In this document: positions 49,465 through 60,283 of the stretch, one piece after another
Numbering within the stretch: position 1 is the stretch's first letter
Layout: every line of letters begins with the position of its first letter
DNA from: Otariodibacter oris
GTDB taxonomy: Bacteria > Pseudomonadota > Gammaproteobacteria > Enterobacterales > Pasteurellaceae
Direction: 5' to 3'
Assembly (NCBI RefSeq): GCF_009684715.1
Contig: NZ_CP016604.1
Coordinates: 1,193,262-1,257,261, forward strand
Length of the DNA stretch: 64,000 bases
The notes under the pieces: model-generated
Databases searched by the model: none
What the model saw: only the letters and a program-made list of their open reading frames with translations
Told to the model about the DNA's origin: nothing
Made by a program: the position numbers and the translations under genes

Positions 49465-51135
49465 CTACTCGCCTTTAGCGGCTTTAAATGCTTCAGCCAT
49501 AGCATTTGGAATAGCTTCTTCTTGCTTATTGACTTGTGCTAATGTTGCAGACTCTTCTGCTTCATCTTTAGCTCTAACAGATAGGTTAACAACACGAGCC
49601 TTACGATCAACTCCTGTGTATTTAGCTTCCAATTCGTCACCAATACTGATAACAGTAGTGATATCTTCAACACGATCACGAGTTGCTTCTGAAGCACGAA
49701 CATAGCCTTCAACACCATTTGCTAATTCTACTTTAACGCCTTTAGCATCAACTTCTGTAACTTTACCTTTAACTACAGAGCCTTTCTTAGTTGCATCAAC
49801 GAAATTAGTAAATGGATCTGAATCTAATTGTTTAATACCTAGAGAGATACGTTCTTTAACTGCATCAACTTGAAGAACAACAGCTTCAACTTCATCACCT
49901 TTCTTGTAATTACGTACAGCCTCTTCACCAGAAACATTCCAAGAAATATCAGACAAGTGAACTAAACCATCAATTCCACCTTCTAAACCAATGAAGATAC
50001 CAAAGTCAGTAATTGATTTAATTTTACCTGATACTTTATCATTTTTGTTATGTGTTGTAGCGAAATGTTCCCATGGATTAGGTTTGCATTGTTTTAAACC
50101 TAATGAAATACGACGACGCTCTTCATCAATTTCTAAAACCATTACTTCAACAACATCACCAACACTTACAACTTTAGATGGGTGAATATTTTTGTTTGTC
50201 CAATCCATTTCAGAAACGTGAACTAATCCTTCAACGCCATCTAAAATTTCAACAAAACAACCATAATCAGTTAAGTTAGTTACTTTACCTGTTAATTTGC
50301 TATTTACTGGATGATTTTCAGCAATCGCAACCCAAGGATCTTGACCTAATTGTTTTAAGCCTAAAGAAACACGAGTACGCTCTTTATCAAATTTTAATAC
50401 TTTAACAGTAACTTCATCACCAACATTAACCACTTCACTTGGATGTTTGACACGTTTCCAAGCCATATCTGTGATATGAAGTAAACCATCTACACCACCT
50501 AAATCAACGAAAGCACCATAGTCAGTTAAATTCTTAACTGTACCTTTAACTTCTGCACCTTCTTCTAAGTTAGCTAATACTTCTTCACGATCTTGACTAT
50601 TTTCAGATTCAATTACCGCACGACGAGATACAACAACGTTGTTACGTTTTTGATCTAATTTGATTACTTTAAATTCTAATTCTTTACCTTCAAGATTGAT
50701 AGAATCGCGAACAGGACGAGTATCAACTAATGAACCTGGTAAAAACGCACGAACACCATTTAACTCAACAGTGAATCCACCTTTTACTTTACCATTAACT
50801 AAACCAACAACGGTTTCTTGTTCTTCAAATGCTTTTTCTAAAGCAGTCCAAGACTCATTACGTTTAGCTTTTTCACGAGAAAGTTTAGTTTCACCGAAAC
50901 CATCTTCTACAGCATCAAGAGCCACATCAACAACGTCACCAATTTGAACTTCTAATTCACCTTGTGCATTGAGGAATTCTTCCATAGGAACTGCAGATTC
51001 TGATTTCAAACCAGCATCTACTAATACGTAGCCTTTTTGAATAGCAACTACAGTACCTTTAATAATTGAACCTAAACGGGCTTCTTGACCTGCTTTTAAT
51101 GATTCTTCAAATAGTTGAGCGAAAGATTCTGTCAT
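49465..51135 (-). CDS. rpsA: 30S ribosomal protein S1
   Basis: A 556-residue protein of six S1/OB repeats (starting near residues 20, 105, 190, 275, 362 and 450), each with the pattern G-x-V-x-x-[IL]-x-D-x-G. S1 binds mRNA leaders and brings them to the ribosome. cmk is directly upstream, the universal order in the group. Confidence 0.97.
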   Translation of the reverse strand: MTESFAQLFEESLKAGQEARLGSIIKGTVVAIQKGYVLVDAGLKSESAVPMEEFLNAQGELEVQIGDVVDVALDAVEDGFGETKLSREKAKRNESWTALEKAFEEQETVVGLVNGKVKGGFTVELNGVRAFLPGSLVDTRPVRDSINLEGKELEFKVIKLDQKRNNVVVSRRAVIESENSQDREEVLANLEEGAEVKGTVKNLTDYGAFVDLGGVDGLLHITDMAWKRVKHPSEVVNVGDEVTVKVLKFDKERTRVSLGLKQLGQDPWVAIAENHPVNSKLTGKVTNLTDYGCFVEILDGVEGLVHVSEMDWTNKNIHPSKVVSVGDVVEVMVLEIDEERRRISLGLKQCKPNPWEHFATTHNKNDKVSGKIKSITDFGIFIGLEGGIDGLVHLSDISWNVSGEEAVRNYKKGDEVEAVVLQVDAVKERISLGIKQLDSDPFTNFVDATKKGSVVKGKVTEVDAKGVKVELANGVEGYVRASEATRDRVEDITTVISIGDELEAKYTGVDRKARVVNLSVRAKDEAEESATLAQVNKQEEAIPNAMAEAFKAAKGE

Positions 51136-51179
51136 AATTTTTTAATCTTCTTTAATAAATATAAAACGTCCATTTATAT

Positions 51180-51209
51180 CCATTTAAATGGGGTTGATGA
51201 TAAAAACCC
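51180..51209 (-). promoter_or_regulatory. Structured rpsA leader
   Basis: The 101-base leader between cmk and rpsA contains a palindrome CCATTTAAATGG (51180-51191) and a GGGTT / AACCC stem (51191-51195, 51205-51209). E. coli S1 represses its own synthesis through a folded leader, so these may serve the same purpose. Confidence 0.3.
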
Positions 51210-51236
51210 AATAATCCATTATCAGGCAAACGAAAA

Positions 51237-51905
51237 CTAAATACGTGTTTTAATATATTCTAATGCTTGTTTAATAACTTCTTCAATAGATAAATCTGTT
51301 GAATCTAGAACTAACGCATCCTTAGCTGGAATTAGAGGAGCTATCGTTCTATTTCTATCGCGAAAATCACGTTCTTTTATCTCGACTAAAATCTGGTCAA
51401 AGTTAGCATTAAATCCTTTGTCTTGCAACTGTTTTACACGTCGTCTTGCTCTTTCTTCTGCACTTGCATCTAAAAAGAACTTGATTCTAGCTGTTGGAAA
51501 TACAACAGTTCCCATATCCCTGCCATCAGCCACTAAGCCTCTTTCAGAACTAAAATCTCTCTGACGTTGTAATAAAGCATCTCTTACAAGAGGAAAGATC
51601 GCAACCTTCGACGCATTTTGCCCCGCTTCCGCAGTTCTAATTTGATCGCCTACACTATTGCCCTCAAGAATAACATTAATTTCATTATTATGAGGAATAA
51701 ACTTTACATCTAAGTTTTTTGCTAACTCAGCTAACTTAACCTCATCATCTAGTTCAATTGATTTTTGCTTTGCTGCTAACGCCAATATTCGATAAATAGC
51801 ACCCGAATCCAAAAAGTCAAAGTCTAACTTACTCGCTAAAGCATGACAGAGTGTTCCTTTACCTGCTCCACTTGGTCCATCTACTGTAATAACTATATTT
51901 TCCAT
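51237..51905 (-). CDS. cmk: Cytidylate kinase
   Basis: Cmk phosphorylates CMP and dCMP. The 222-residue protein has the P-loop [13 protein letters not shown] (8-20), the lid motif [12 protein letters not shown] and [13 protein letters not shown]. It lies 11 bases after degS and 101 before rpsA. Confidence 0.97.
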   Translation of the reverse strand: MENIVITVDGPSGAGKGTLCHALASKLDFDFLDSGAIYRILALAAKQKSIELDDEVKLAELAKNLDVKFIPHNNEINVILEGNSVGDQIRTAEAGQNASKVAIFPLVRDALLQRQRDFSSERGLVADGRDMGTVVFPTARIKFFLDASAEERARRRVKQLQDKGFNANFDQILVEIKERDFRDRNRTIAPLIPAKDALVLDSTDLSIEEVIKQALEYIKTRI

Positions 51906-51916
51906 TTATTTTTCTC

Positions 51917-52969
51917 TTATAACTCAGGAAACTCTCCTAACACTACATCTAACTTAATGATATTACCTTGGCGAGAAATTAATACTGGCACCTCAGTATT
52001 AGGTTTCATTTCTGCAATATCATTCATCATTTGTGTTGGTGTTTCTGCATCAATATCACCAATTTTTAAAATAATATCATTCGGTAAAATACCTGCTATA
52101 TCTGCTGGCCCTCCCTTAGCAACTCGGGTAATAAGTACACCATTATCACTTAATCCTAACTGTTTAGCTGAATAAAATAATACGCTATTAACCCCTAAAT
52201 ATCCTCGAATCACTTTACCATCTTTGATAATTTTATTCATCACATCATCTGCCAAATCAATAGGAATAGCAAAATTTAACCCTTCAGCTAACTCATCATA
52301 ATTTCGACCTAACTGAAGTGTATTAATGCCTATAAGTTCGCCTTTTGAATTGACAAGAGCACCACCAGAATTCCCCTTATTGATAGACGCATCTGTTTGA
52401 ATAAAATTTTGACGTCCACCATCAGAAAGAGCATATCGTCCAGTTGCACTAATAATACCTTGAGTAATACTTTGCCCTAAATTTAGTGGATTACCAATAG
52501 CCAAGACTACATCCCCAACTCTGATAATTCTATCTGGATTTTGAGGAATAGTAGGTAGATGTTGAGCATCAATTTTTAATACTGCAAGGTCTGTTAGCAT
52601 ATCCGACCCAATAAGAGTTGCATTAAATACTGATCCTGATTGTAAAGCGACAATAATCTGATCTGCATTCTCAATTACATGTTTATTAGTCAGTATATAA
52701 CCAGAATCCGTCATAATAACACCAGACCCTAAATTATTAACCGTTAACTCCTGATTGCGTTGGACATTATTAGTATCAAAAGTTTGATTATAAACATTAA
52801 CAACAGCAGGGGATGCAACCACAACAGCATCATTATAACTTATGATATCGTTATTTCTCCATACATCCATCTTATTATTAACAAGTGGTGTAACATAAAT
52901 AATAAGGATTGCACAAAATAAACCAAATGCTATTGCTTGTAGTATTTTTTTTGTATTAAGTGTATTCAA
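51917..52969 (-). CDS. degS: Periplasmic serine protease DegS
   Basis: DegS senses misfolded outer-membrane protein C-termini with its PDZ domain and makes the first cut in RseA. One N-terminal membrane anchor (about 10-29), then the protease domain with H97 (TNKHVIE), D127 (LTDLAV) and S201 (KGNSGGAL), and one PDZ domain (about 255-345). Only one PDZ and an anchor distinguish it from DegP/DegQ. The start is TTG at 52969 behind AGGGATAAG; no ATG fits. galU is 18 bases upstream. Confidence 0.93.
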   Translation of the reverse strand: MNTLNTKKILQAIAFGLFCAILIIYVTPLVNNKMDVWRNNDIISYNDAVVVASPAVVNVYNQTFDTNNVQRNQELTVNNLGSGVIMTDSGYILTNKHVIENADQIIVALQSGSVFNATLIGSDMLTDLAVLKIDAQHLPTIPQNPDRIIRVGDVVLAIGNPLNLGQSITQGIISATGRYALSDGGRQNFIQTDASINKGNSGGALVNSKGELIGINTLQLGRNYDELAEGLNFAIPIDLADDVMNKIIKDGKVIRGYLGVNSVLFYSAKQLGLSDNGVLITRVAKGGPADIAGILPNDIILKIGDIDAETPTQMMNDIAEMKPNTEVPVLISRQGNIIKLDVVLGEFPEL

Positions 52970-52987
52970 GAATAACTTATCCCTATT

Positions 52988-53875
52988 TTATAAATATTCT
53001 GCCAAGTTTTTAAGATATTCGCTAAATTGTTTACCATATTTATCATGATTTAAGCTATATTCAACAAAAGCTTTCATATAACCTAATTTATCTCCACAAT
53101 CAAAAGTTTTGCCTGTCATATGAAAAGCTTCAACATCTTGCTCTGAAATAAGCATATCTATAGCATCAGTAAGCTGAATTTCATCCCCCACCCCAATTGG
53201 AGTTTTGGCCAGTAAATCCCAAATATCTGCAGAAAAAACATAACGACCAACAACTGCAAAATTTGAAGGAGCCTTATCAATAGGAGGTTTTTCCACAATA
53301 TTTTTTATTTTTGCTGTCTTACCAGGCTCTAAAGACACGCCTTGGCAATCAACAACACCATAATTACTTACTTCATTCTTATCTACAGGGGCAATCATTA
53401 TTTGACTTCTACCTGTTTCTTTAAATCTAGCAATCATAGCAGCTAAGTTTTCTAGCTTTTGATTTGCTGAAAAATCTGCAAGTAACACATCTGGTAAAAC
53501 TACGGCAAAAGCATCATCTCCCACTAATGATCGTCCGCATAACACTGCATGTCCCAACCCTTTTGCTTGACCTTGTCTAACATGCATAATAGTAACATCT
53601 TTAGGTACAATAGACCTCACTTCATCAAGCAATTGACGCTTAACTCGCTTTTCTAGCATTGTTTCCAATTCAAATGATGTGTCAAAATGATTTTCTATCG
53701 CATTTTTAGATGAATGTGTAACTAATACAATATCTCGAATACCAGCAGCAACACATTCATTAACAATGTATTGTATTAGTGGTTTATCTGCAATTGTCAA
53801 CATTTCCTTAGGAATAGCTTTTGTTGCGGGCAACATTCTAGTACCAAGCCCTGCTACAGGAATAATTACCTTCAT
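52988..53875 (-). CDS. galU: UTP--glucose-1-phosphate uridylyltransferase
   Basis: GalU makes UDP-glucose for lipooligosaccharide and for the GalT reaction. The N-terminal [20 protein letters not shown] is the nucleotide-binding signature; [13 protein letters not shown] and [12 protein letters not shown] follow. The ATG at 53875 has AAGGA five bases upstream. The ATG at 53881 is part of that ribosome-binding site and is rejected. 295 residues. Confidence 0.96.
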   Translation of the reverse strand: MKVIIPVAGLGTRMLPATKAIPKEMLTIADKPLIQYIVNECVAAGIRDIVLVTHSSKNAIENHFDTSFELETMLEKRVKRQLLDEVRSIVPKDVTIMHVRQGQAKGLGHAVLCGRSLVGDDAFAVVLPDVLLADFSANQKLENLAAMIARFKETGRSQIMIAPVDKNEVSNYGVVDCQGVSLEPGKTAKIKNIVEKPPIDKAPSNFAVVGRYVFSADIWDLLAKTPIGVGDEIQLTDAIDMLISEQDVEAFHMTGKTFDCGDKLGYMKAFVEYSLNHDKYGKQFSEYLKNLAEYL

Positions 53876-54018
53876 AGACATCCTTATTTACAATCATGAT
53901 TTAACTGCTAGCTAACACCGATTCGAAATATATCTAAAAAATACAGATACATTCATACTCAGTAGTAACTAGAAACAGCTCGATCTAGCCAATGAAATAC
54001 ATGTAGAATTTATAATTA

Positions 54019-54195
54019 TTATTGATTATCTGCTAAAGACTTTATTCTTTGATAAATTTCTTCGCGATGTACAGCAATTTCCTTAGGTGCTTTTACTCCT
54101 AATTTAACTTGATTGCCTCTAACACTTAACACTGTGATTTCGACATCATCGCCAATTAACAGACTTTCTCCTATTTTGCGTGTCAAAATAAGCAT
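54019..54195 (-). CDS. csrA: Carbon storage regulator CsrA
   Basis: A 58-residue protein reading [17 protein letters not shown], then [34 protein letters not shown] and a short tail, nearly identical to E. coli CsrA over its first 50 residues. R44 in VHREEI is the RNA-binding arginine. CsrA binds GGA motifs in mRNA leaders and controls carbon storage, motility and virulence. The ribosome-binding site AAGGAGATTATT is perfect. It lies 57 bases after alaS, the conserved order alaS-csrA. The following 143 bases to galU hold no gene. Confidence 0.97.
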   Translation of the reverse strand: MLILTRKIGESLLIGDDVEITVLSVRGNQVKLGVKAPKEIAVHREEIYQRIKSLADNQ

Positions 54196-54252
54196 AATAA
54201 TCTCCTTACATTACGCATAGCAAAGTAACATCCCTGTACCTTGCTTATTTCA

Positions 54253-56877
54253 CTATAGTTTTGCTTGAATCCAATTCATTGCAAAATCAAGTGATTGAGG
54301 AATATTTTCTGGATTAGATCCACCAGCCATTGCCATATCTGGTCGTCCACCACCTTTTCCTCCAACCTCTTGAGCCATTAAACCAACAAGTTCTCCTGCA
54401 TTAATCTTGCTAGTTAAATCAGATGTTACTCCTACAATCAGATTGACTTTCTCACCTGATTTTGTTGCAAAAGCTACAACCGCTGAACCCAATTGATTTT
54501 TTAAATCATCGACCATTGTTCTTAATGCTTTTGCATCAACATTGTCTAACTGTTTAACAATAACATTACAACCATTTATTTGTTTAGCTTGTTTCGCTAA
54601 CTCACCACCAGCTTGTGAAGCCAATTTTTCTTTTAATTGTTGTAACTCTTTCTCCGCTTTTTTTGCTTTATCTTGCAACTGCTGTATTTTTTCAATCAGA
54701 CTATGACTATCGGATTTAAGTAATTCAGCACTTTGGTCTAGAACTCTCTGTTGATTATGCAATAAAGCAATCGCAGCTTCGCCTGTTACTGCTTCAACCC
54801 GTCTAACACCTGCAGCAACAGCACCTTCTGAAGTGAATTTGAATAATCCAATTTCACCAGTTTGTTTTACATGAGTACCACCACATAATTCGATTGAAAA
54901 TTCACTCATAGTGAGTACACGAACACGATCACCATATTTCTCACCAAATAATGCCATTGCCCCTTTCTGTTTTGCTTCTTCTAAATCCATTACTTCCGTT
55001 TTAACAACAATATTTTCACGGATTTTTTGATTAACAATGCGTTCGATTTCCTCTAAATCACCTTTAGCAATTGCTTCAGGTTGAGAAAAATCGAATCTCA
55101 ACATATTTTCTGCAACTAAAGATCCTTTTTGAGCGACATGATCGCCAAGTACTTGACGCAGAGCAGCATGCAATAAATGGGTTGCACTATGGTTGAGTGT
55201 AATCGCTTTTCTTCTTTCTTGATCAACCTGAGCAAATACACTATCACCGACACTTAATGATCCAGAAACTAACTGACCAATGTGTCCAAACACTGCTCCA
55301 TATTTCTGCGTATCTGTTACAGTAAAATTGCAAATATCTGATGAAATCTGACCGCTATCACCAATTTGCCCGCCAGACTCACCATAAAAAGCGGTCTGAT
55401 CAAGTACGATGACTGCATTTTCACCCGATTGAATACTGTCAACAGACTTGCCATTAGTGAACAAGGCAACTACTTTTGCTTCTGTTTCTGTAACTTCGTA
55501 TCCTTTGAATAGCGTTGTACCATCTACTTTGATCACATTACTGTAATCAACACCAAAATTACTGCTTGCTTGAGCTCTTGCTCTTTGAGCTTGCATTTCA
55601 CGCTCAAAAGCATCTTCATCAATCGTAATATCACGCTCACGACAAACATCAGCCGTTAAATCTAATGGGAAACCATAGGTATCATAAAGTTTGAATGCTA
55701 CTTCCCCTGAAAGCACTTTTCCATCAAGCTTAGATAGCGCATCTTCGAGTAAAGCCAATCCTCTTTCTAAGGTTCTCGCAAATTGTTCTTCTTCTGCTTT
55801 CAACGTTTTTGAAATAAGAGCTTGTTTTTCTGTGATGATTTCACCTGCTTGCCCCATTACTTCTGCTAATGTCGGTACTAATTTATAGAAGAAAGCTGAT
55901 TTTGCGCCGAGAAGATTGCCATGTCTGACTGCTCGACGAATAATACGACGAAGGACATATCCACGACCTTCATTTGAAGGCACTACACCATCAGCAATTA
56001 AATAAGCACAAGAACGAATATGATCAGCGATAACTCTCAATGATTTATTATCCAAATCTTGTACATCTAAAAGTGTTGCAACAGATTTGATTAATGTTTG
56101 GAAAATATCGATCTCATAGTTGGAATTCACATGTTGTAATACTGCACTAATACGCTCTAATCCCATCCCCGTATCTACAGATGGTTTTGGCAATTTTTCC
56201 ATGGTGCCATCTGCTTGGCGATTGAATTGCATAAACACCACATTCCAAATTTCGATATAGCGATCGCCATCTTCTTCTGGAGAACCTGGAGGACCTCCCC
56301 AAATATGATCACCATGATCATAGAAAATCTCTGTACAAGGTCCACAAGGGCCTGTATCACCCATTTGCCAAAAGTTGTCTGAGGCATAAGGTGCCCCTTT
56401 ATTATCGCCAATGCGAATTATACGTTCTGCTGGGATTCCGACCTCTTTATTCCAAATATCATAGGCTTCATCATCAGTTTCATAGACTGTTACCCAAAGT
56501 TTTTCTTTAGGTAGACCTAACCACTCTGAAGATGTTAAAAATTCCCATGCATAAGAAATAGCATCTTTTTTGAAATAATCACCAAAGCTAAAATTACCCA
56601 ACATTTCAAAGAAAGTATGATGACGCGCAGTGTAACCCACATTTTCTAAATCATTATGTTTACCACCAGCACGAACACAACGCTGAGAGCTTGTTGCTCG
56701 TGTATAGCTACGCTTGTCCACACCTAAAAAAACATCCTTGAACTGATTCATCCCCGCATTGGTGAATAGTAATGTAGGATCGTTTTCTGGAATTAAAGAA
56801 CTGCTCGGAGCAATGGTATGCCCCTTACTGTTAAAGAAAGATAAAAAGGATTGTCTAATTTCTGAAGTTGTTTTCAT
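54253..56877 (-). CDS. alaS: Alanyl-tRNA synthetase
   Basis: An 874-residue class II synthetase. The aminoacylation domain ([39 protein letters not shown]) is followed by the tRNA-binding part. The editing domain has the zinc motifs [11 protein letters not shown] and [13 protein letters not shown]. The C-Ala domain ends [15 protein letters not shown]. It is first in the alaS-csrA pair. Confidence 0.97.
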   Translation of the reverse strand: MKTTSEIRQSFLSFFNSKGHTIAPSSSLIPENDPTLLFTNAGMNQFKDVFLGVDKRSYTRATSSQRCVRAGGKHNDLENVGYTARHHTFFEMLGNFSFGDYFKKDAISYAWEFLTSSEWLGLPKEKLWVTVYETDDEAYDIWNKEVGIPAERIIRIGDNKGAPYASDNFWQMGDTGPCGPCTEIFYDHGDHIWGGPPGSPEEDGDRYIEIWNVVFMQFNRQADGTMEKLPKPSVDTGMGLERISAVLQHVNSNYEIDIFQTLIKSVATLLDVQDLDNKSLRVIADHIRSCAYLIADGVVPSNEGRGYVLRRIIRRAVRHGNLLGAKSAFFYKLVPTLAEVMGQAGEIITEKQALISKTLKAEEEQFARTLERGLALLEDALSKLDGKVLSGEVAFKLYDTYGFPLDLTADVCRERDITIDEDAFEREMQAQRARAQASSNFGVDYSNVIKVDGTTLFKGYEVTETEAKVVALFTNGKSVDSIQSGENAVIVLDQTAFYGESGGQIGDSGQISSDICNFTVTDTQKYGAVFGHIGQLVSGSLSVGDSVFAQVDQERRKAITLNHSATHLLHAALRQVLGDHVAQKGSLVAENMLRFDFSQPEAIAKGDLEEIERIVNQKIRENIVVKTEVMDLEEAKQKGAMALFGEKYGDRVRVLTMSEFSIELCGGTHVKQTGEIGLFKFTSEGAVAAGVRRVEAVTGEAAIALLHNQQRVLDQSAELLKSDSHSLIEKIQQLQDKAKKAEKELQQLKEKLASQAGGELAKQAKQINGCNVIVKQLDNVDAKALRTMVDDLKNQLGSAVVAFATKSGEKVNLIVGVTSDLTSKINAGELVGLMAQEVGGKGGGRPDMAMAGGSNPENIPQSLDFAMNWIQAKL

Positions 56878-57011
56878 TTAAATACTCTAAATAGATAAAA
56901 TTATGTAGGTAATAATTTGTTTACCTAGCAGATATGTTGCTATTCTACACATTTTTTAAGGAGTTTTGCTATGAAATAGCGCAAAGAATTGGAAAATTTA
57001 TACTAAAAATA

Positions 57012-57043
57012 ACCGCTTGTTACATATTGTAATAACAAGCGGT
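57012..57043 (-). terminator. Terminator of uspA made of two inverted uptake signals
   Basis: ACCGCTTGTTA (57012-57022) and TAACAAGCGGT (57033-57043) form an 11-bp stem. On the minus strand it is followed by TATTTTTAG. Both arms are uptake signals facing each other, one exact (57035-57044). Confidence 0.85.
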
Positions 57044-57044
57044 C
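57035..57044 (+). repeat. DNA uptake signal (Apl type), exact core
   Basis: ACAAGCGGTC, exact, as one arm of the uspA terminator. Its inverted partner at 57012-57020 differs from the core only in the outermost base. Confidence 0.85.
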
Positions 57045-57057
57045 AGATTATTCTAAT

Positions 57058-57486
57058 TTATTGCTCACTTGAAAGAGGAACAACTAACATATCTATCGCA
57101 ATATTATTCATCACTTGACGAGTAGATGAAATAAACTTACTCCAAAAATCCTGATGATGTCCAGTTACTAATAAGTCTATATCATATTTCTTGACAGCAT
57201 CTTCTAATACCTGACAAAAATCACCGCTACCATTTAGACGTTCAGAAACAGGATATCCCACTTTTTCAGCTAACGCATCTAACGCTTGAGTAGTTTCTTC
57301 AGTGACTGAATCTTGAACTGTGGACATATTTATATCAATTAATCCTGTGTAAAGATCAGAAAAATTTACATCAACATGAATTAAAGATAATTTTCCCCCT
57401 GATCTTTCTGCAATTTTTGCTCCTTTACGAATTAAAACTAAACTTTCTTCGGAAAGGTCTACCGCGACTAAAACATGTTTATACAT
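57058..57486 (-). CDS. uspA: Universal stress protein UspA
   Basis: A 142-residue single-domain Usp: MYKHVLVAVDLSEES at the start, LSLIHVDVNFSDLYTGL, and DLLVTGHHQDFWSKFISSTRQVMN. The phosphate-binding G-x9-GS pattern of ATP-binding Usps is changed (GHHQDFWSKFISS), as in E. coli UspA, which does not bind ATP. It is upstream of alaS on the same strand but ends at a terminator. A TATAAT at about 57537-57542 on the minus strand may be its -10. Confidence 0.95.
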   Translation of the reverse strand: MYKHVLVAVDLSEESLVLIRKGAKIAERSGGKLSLIHVDVNFSDLYTGLIDINMSTVQDSVTEETTQALDALAEKVGYPVSERLNGSGDFCQVLEDAVKKYDIDLLVTGHHQDFWSKFISSTRQVMNNIAIDMLVVPLSSEQ

Positions 57487-57606
57487 AATAAACTCCTTCA
57501 GTAGTTAAACAATCTAGTGTATGGATGTTAGCACATTATATCTGGTGATTATTTGACAAAGTTCTCAAATTTTAAAAATTCTTTACAAAATAGCTATGAT
57601 TTATTT

Positions 57607-58902
57607 TTATCGAATACTAACTTGATTAAATAATGTAAAAAATTCTGGAAAAGTTTTTGCCGTACAATTAGGATCTAAAATTGTTACTGGAGTATTTGAT
57701 AAGGCTATAAGGGAAAAGCTCATTGCCATTCTATGATCATTGTAAGTTTCAATCTCCGCTAAACGAAACTGCGCTAAATCTAGTGGTTGAATTCTGATAA
57801 AATCTTTACCTTCTTCCACTTCTGCACCAACTTTACGTAGCTCTGTGGCCATAGCTGTTAAGCGATCAGTTTCTTTCACTCGCCAGTTATAAATATTACG
57901 AATCACAGTTTCTCTATCGGCAAACAAAGCAGTTGTGGCTATCGTCATTGCCGCATCAGGAATATGATTCATATCCATATCAATGCCATGAAGTTTATCC
58001 TTTTCCACTTGAATGTAATCATCTCCCCAAGTGACTTTTGCCCCCATTTTTGCTAATACATCAGCAAATAATCGATCACCTTGTATGGAATTTTTCCCAA
58101 TTCCAGTCACTCTTACTTTACCCTTTATTGCGGCTGCCGCTAAAAAGTAAGAGGCAGAAGAGGCATCCCCCTCCACCAAGTATTGCTGAGGTGAACGATA
58201 AATCTGTCTGCCTTTGACAAAAAATTGTTGATAATTTTCATGGGAAACAGAAACGCCAAAATCAGACATCATTGCTAAAGTAATATCAATATAAGGCTTT
58301 GATACTAAATCCCCCACAACTTCTATGATCATATCATTTTCACACAGTGGTGCGACCATCAATAGCGCTGTTAAGAATTGAGATGAGATGGAACCATCTA
58401 TTTGGACTTTTTCACCTCGCAATCCCGAATTTCTAATTGCGATTGGTGGATACCCATCTTTTTCTAAATAATTAATATCCGCACCTAACTGGCGTAGTGC
58501 ATCAACCAAATGCAAAATAGGACGTTCTTTCATACGAGGTTCACCCGTTAAAACAACCTCAGCCTCATTTTTTCCTTTCAGACATAATGCTGCTGTTAAA
58601 GGTCGCATTGCAGTACCTGCATTACCTAAAAATAATGCTAAGCCATTCTGAAGATTAAATGCTCCGCCAATCCCTTGTACTTCACAAATAGTTCGGTCTT
58701 CTGAAAGTTGATATTCGACACCTAATTGCTTTAATGCATTTAGCATATGTCGAATATCATCACTATCTAACAAATTAGTCACTTTAGTTTTGCCCTCAGC
58801 CAATGCAGCTAAGAGCAAAGCTCGATTAGATAAGCTTTTTGAGCCAGGTAAATTTATTTTTCCCTCAATATGCTCTATTGGTTCGAGAACAAGTTTTTCC
58901 AT
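57607..58902 (-). CDS. aroA: 3-phosphoshikimate 1-carboxyvinyltransferase (EPSP synthase)
   Basis: AroA joins shikimate-3-P and phosphoenolpyruvate in the shikimate pathway. The 431-residue protein shows [38 protein letters not shown] and the C-terminal [11 protein letters not shown]-like end ([11 protein letters not shown]). The class I form is indicated by GNAGTA. It follows hisC by 54 bases on the same strand. Confidence 0.97.
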   Translation of the reverse strand: MEKLVLEPIEHIEGKINLPGSKSLSNRALLLAALAEGKTKVTNLLDSDDIRHMLNALKQLGVEYQLSEDRTICEVQGIGGAFNLQNGLALFLGNAGTAMRPLTAALCLKGKNEAEVVLTGEPRMKERPILHLVDALRQLGADINYLEKDGYPPIAIRNSGLRGEKVQIDGSISSQFLTALLMVAPLCENDMIIEVVGDLVSKPYIDITLAMMSDFGVSVSHENYQQFFVKGRQIYRSPQQYLVEGDASSASYFLAAAAIKGKVRVTGIGKNSIQGDRLFADVLAKMGAKVTWGDDYIQVEKDKLHGIDMDMNHIPDAAMTIATTALFADRETVIRNIYNWRVKETDRLTAMATELRKVGAEVEEGKDFIRIQPLDLAQFRLAEIETYNDHRMAMSFSLIALSNTPVTILDPNCTAKTFPEFFTLFNQVSIR

Positions 58903-58956
58903 AAAATAAAATCCTTATTTCAAATAATTTAGCTGACTCTAATGACTTACTATAAC

Positions 58957-60051
58957 TTACTTTAAGACTTTCAATAATGCCTTAAATAACTTAGTATTTT
59001 CCTCAGGTAAGCCGATACTAATACGTAAATGATTTGGTAATCCATAACCCGCAATTGGACGAACAATTACCCCTTCTCTCAATAGTTTTTCAAAGATTGG
59101 TAACGCAGGTTGTTTAAGATCTACAGTAATAAAATTACCTTTAGATGGAATATACTCTAAATTATTTTCTTTAAAGAACTGTTCATAACGAGCCATTTCT
59201 ACACGGTTATTTTCAGCTACTTTTTCAATAAAGTCTTCATCTTTAAGCACAGCAATTGCTGCAGCAAGAGCTAAACTATTACAGTTAAATGGTTGACGTA
59301 CTCGATTAAATAAATCTGCAATTTCTGGATCTGAAACAGTATAACCAACACGCAATCCAGCTAAACCATATGCTTTAGATAGCGTACGACAAATAACTAA
59401 ATTTGAATATTTTTTCAAAAGTGCAAATGAATCTACTCGCTCACTTGGTAAAGTGAATTCCGTATAAGCTTCATCTAATACCACGATCACATTTTCTGGG
59501 ACTTTTGATAAAAATGAATCAATTTGTTCATGGGTTAAGAATGTACCAGTAGGGTTATTAGGATTAGCGACATAAATTAATTTGGTTTTATCTGTTATAG
59601 CCGCTATAAATGCATCTAAATCATGTCCATAATCTTTTGCTGGAATAACTACAGCTTTCGCATTGATTGCTTGTGAAACGAGAGGATATACGACGAATCC
59701 ATATTGTGAAAAAATAATTTCATCATGTTCCGAAGCAAAAGTATGAGCGATCAATTCAAGTAAATCATTTGAACCATTACCTAATGTAATTTGATCCATA
59801 TTTACACCAAACTTTTCAACAATAGCTTCTTTTAAAGCATAGCCATTTGCATCAGGATAACGAGTCAACTCTGCAAACTGCTCTTGAATAGCCTTTTTAG
59901 CACTTTCTGGAATCCCAAAAGGATTTTCATTTGAGGCTAATTTGACGATATTTTGAATACCCAGTTCGCGTTCTAATTCTTCAATGGGTTTTCCTGGTTG
60001 GTAAGGCGAGAGAGTTTTTACCCCTTCGTTTGCGATGTTGATAAATTGCAT
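58957..60051 (-). CDS. hisC: Histidinol-phosphate/aromatic aminotransferase (HisC type)
   Basis: A 364-residue class II PLP aminotransferase: KLASNENPFG, NPNNPTGTFL, VLDEAYTEF and K226 in RTLSKAYGLAGLRVGY. The family makes histidinol phosphate, but some members also transaminate aromatic keto acids. No other his gene is near, while aroA is next. I therefore think an aromatic role is at least possible, alone or in addition. It is divergent from glnS. Confidence 0.9.
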   Translation of the reverse strand: MQFINIANEGVKTLSPYQPGKPIEELERELGIQNIVKLASNENPFGIPESAKKAIQEQFAELTRYPDANGYALKEAIVEKFGVNMDQITLGNGSNDLLELIAHTFASEHDEIIFSQYGFVVYPLVSQAINAKAVVIPAKDYGHDLDAFIAAITDKTKLIYVANPNNPTGTFLTHEQIDSFLSKVPENVIVVLDEAYTEFTLPSERVDSFALLKKYSNLVICRTLSKAYGLAGLRVGYTVSDPEIADLFNRVRQPFNCNSLALAAAIAVLKDEDFIEKVAENNRVEMARYEQFFKENNLEYIPSKGNFITVDLKQPALPIFEKLLREGVIVRPIAGYGLPNHLRISIGLPEENTKLFKALLKVLK

Positions 60052-60222
60052 TATGAACCTCCGTTATTATTTAATTGATTCATCAGAATCATAGCCTATT
60101 TAAAATAAAACAGATAGCCTTTTTTTGCTGTTTTTTTCAACACACAAACATAATAAATTCAGCATTTTGATAAAGAATATAGTTTTTGATTTCTATACTC
60201 TATGAAACTCTACGAATATCTA

Positions 60223-60251
60223 TTTAAGTTATTAGCTATAAAGTGTAGAAT
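60223..60251 (+). promoter_or_regulatory. Possible glnS promoter
   Basis: TTTAAG (60223-60228) and TAGAAT (60246-60251) with a 17-base spacer, 32 bases before the glnS start. The -35 matches the consensus poorly. Confidence 0.3.
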
Positions 60252-60283
60252 AAATAGTTATTTTCCACTAAAACGAGAAAGGT

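Noticed and set aside
53915-53935. TTCGAATC on the minus strand between csrA and galU, like the T-loop of a tRNA; tRNA genes often follow csrA in enterobacteria
   Set aside because: No acceptor, D or anticodon stems can be formed around it; it is an isolated match to a short motif.
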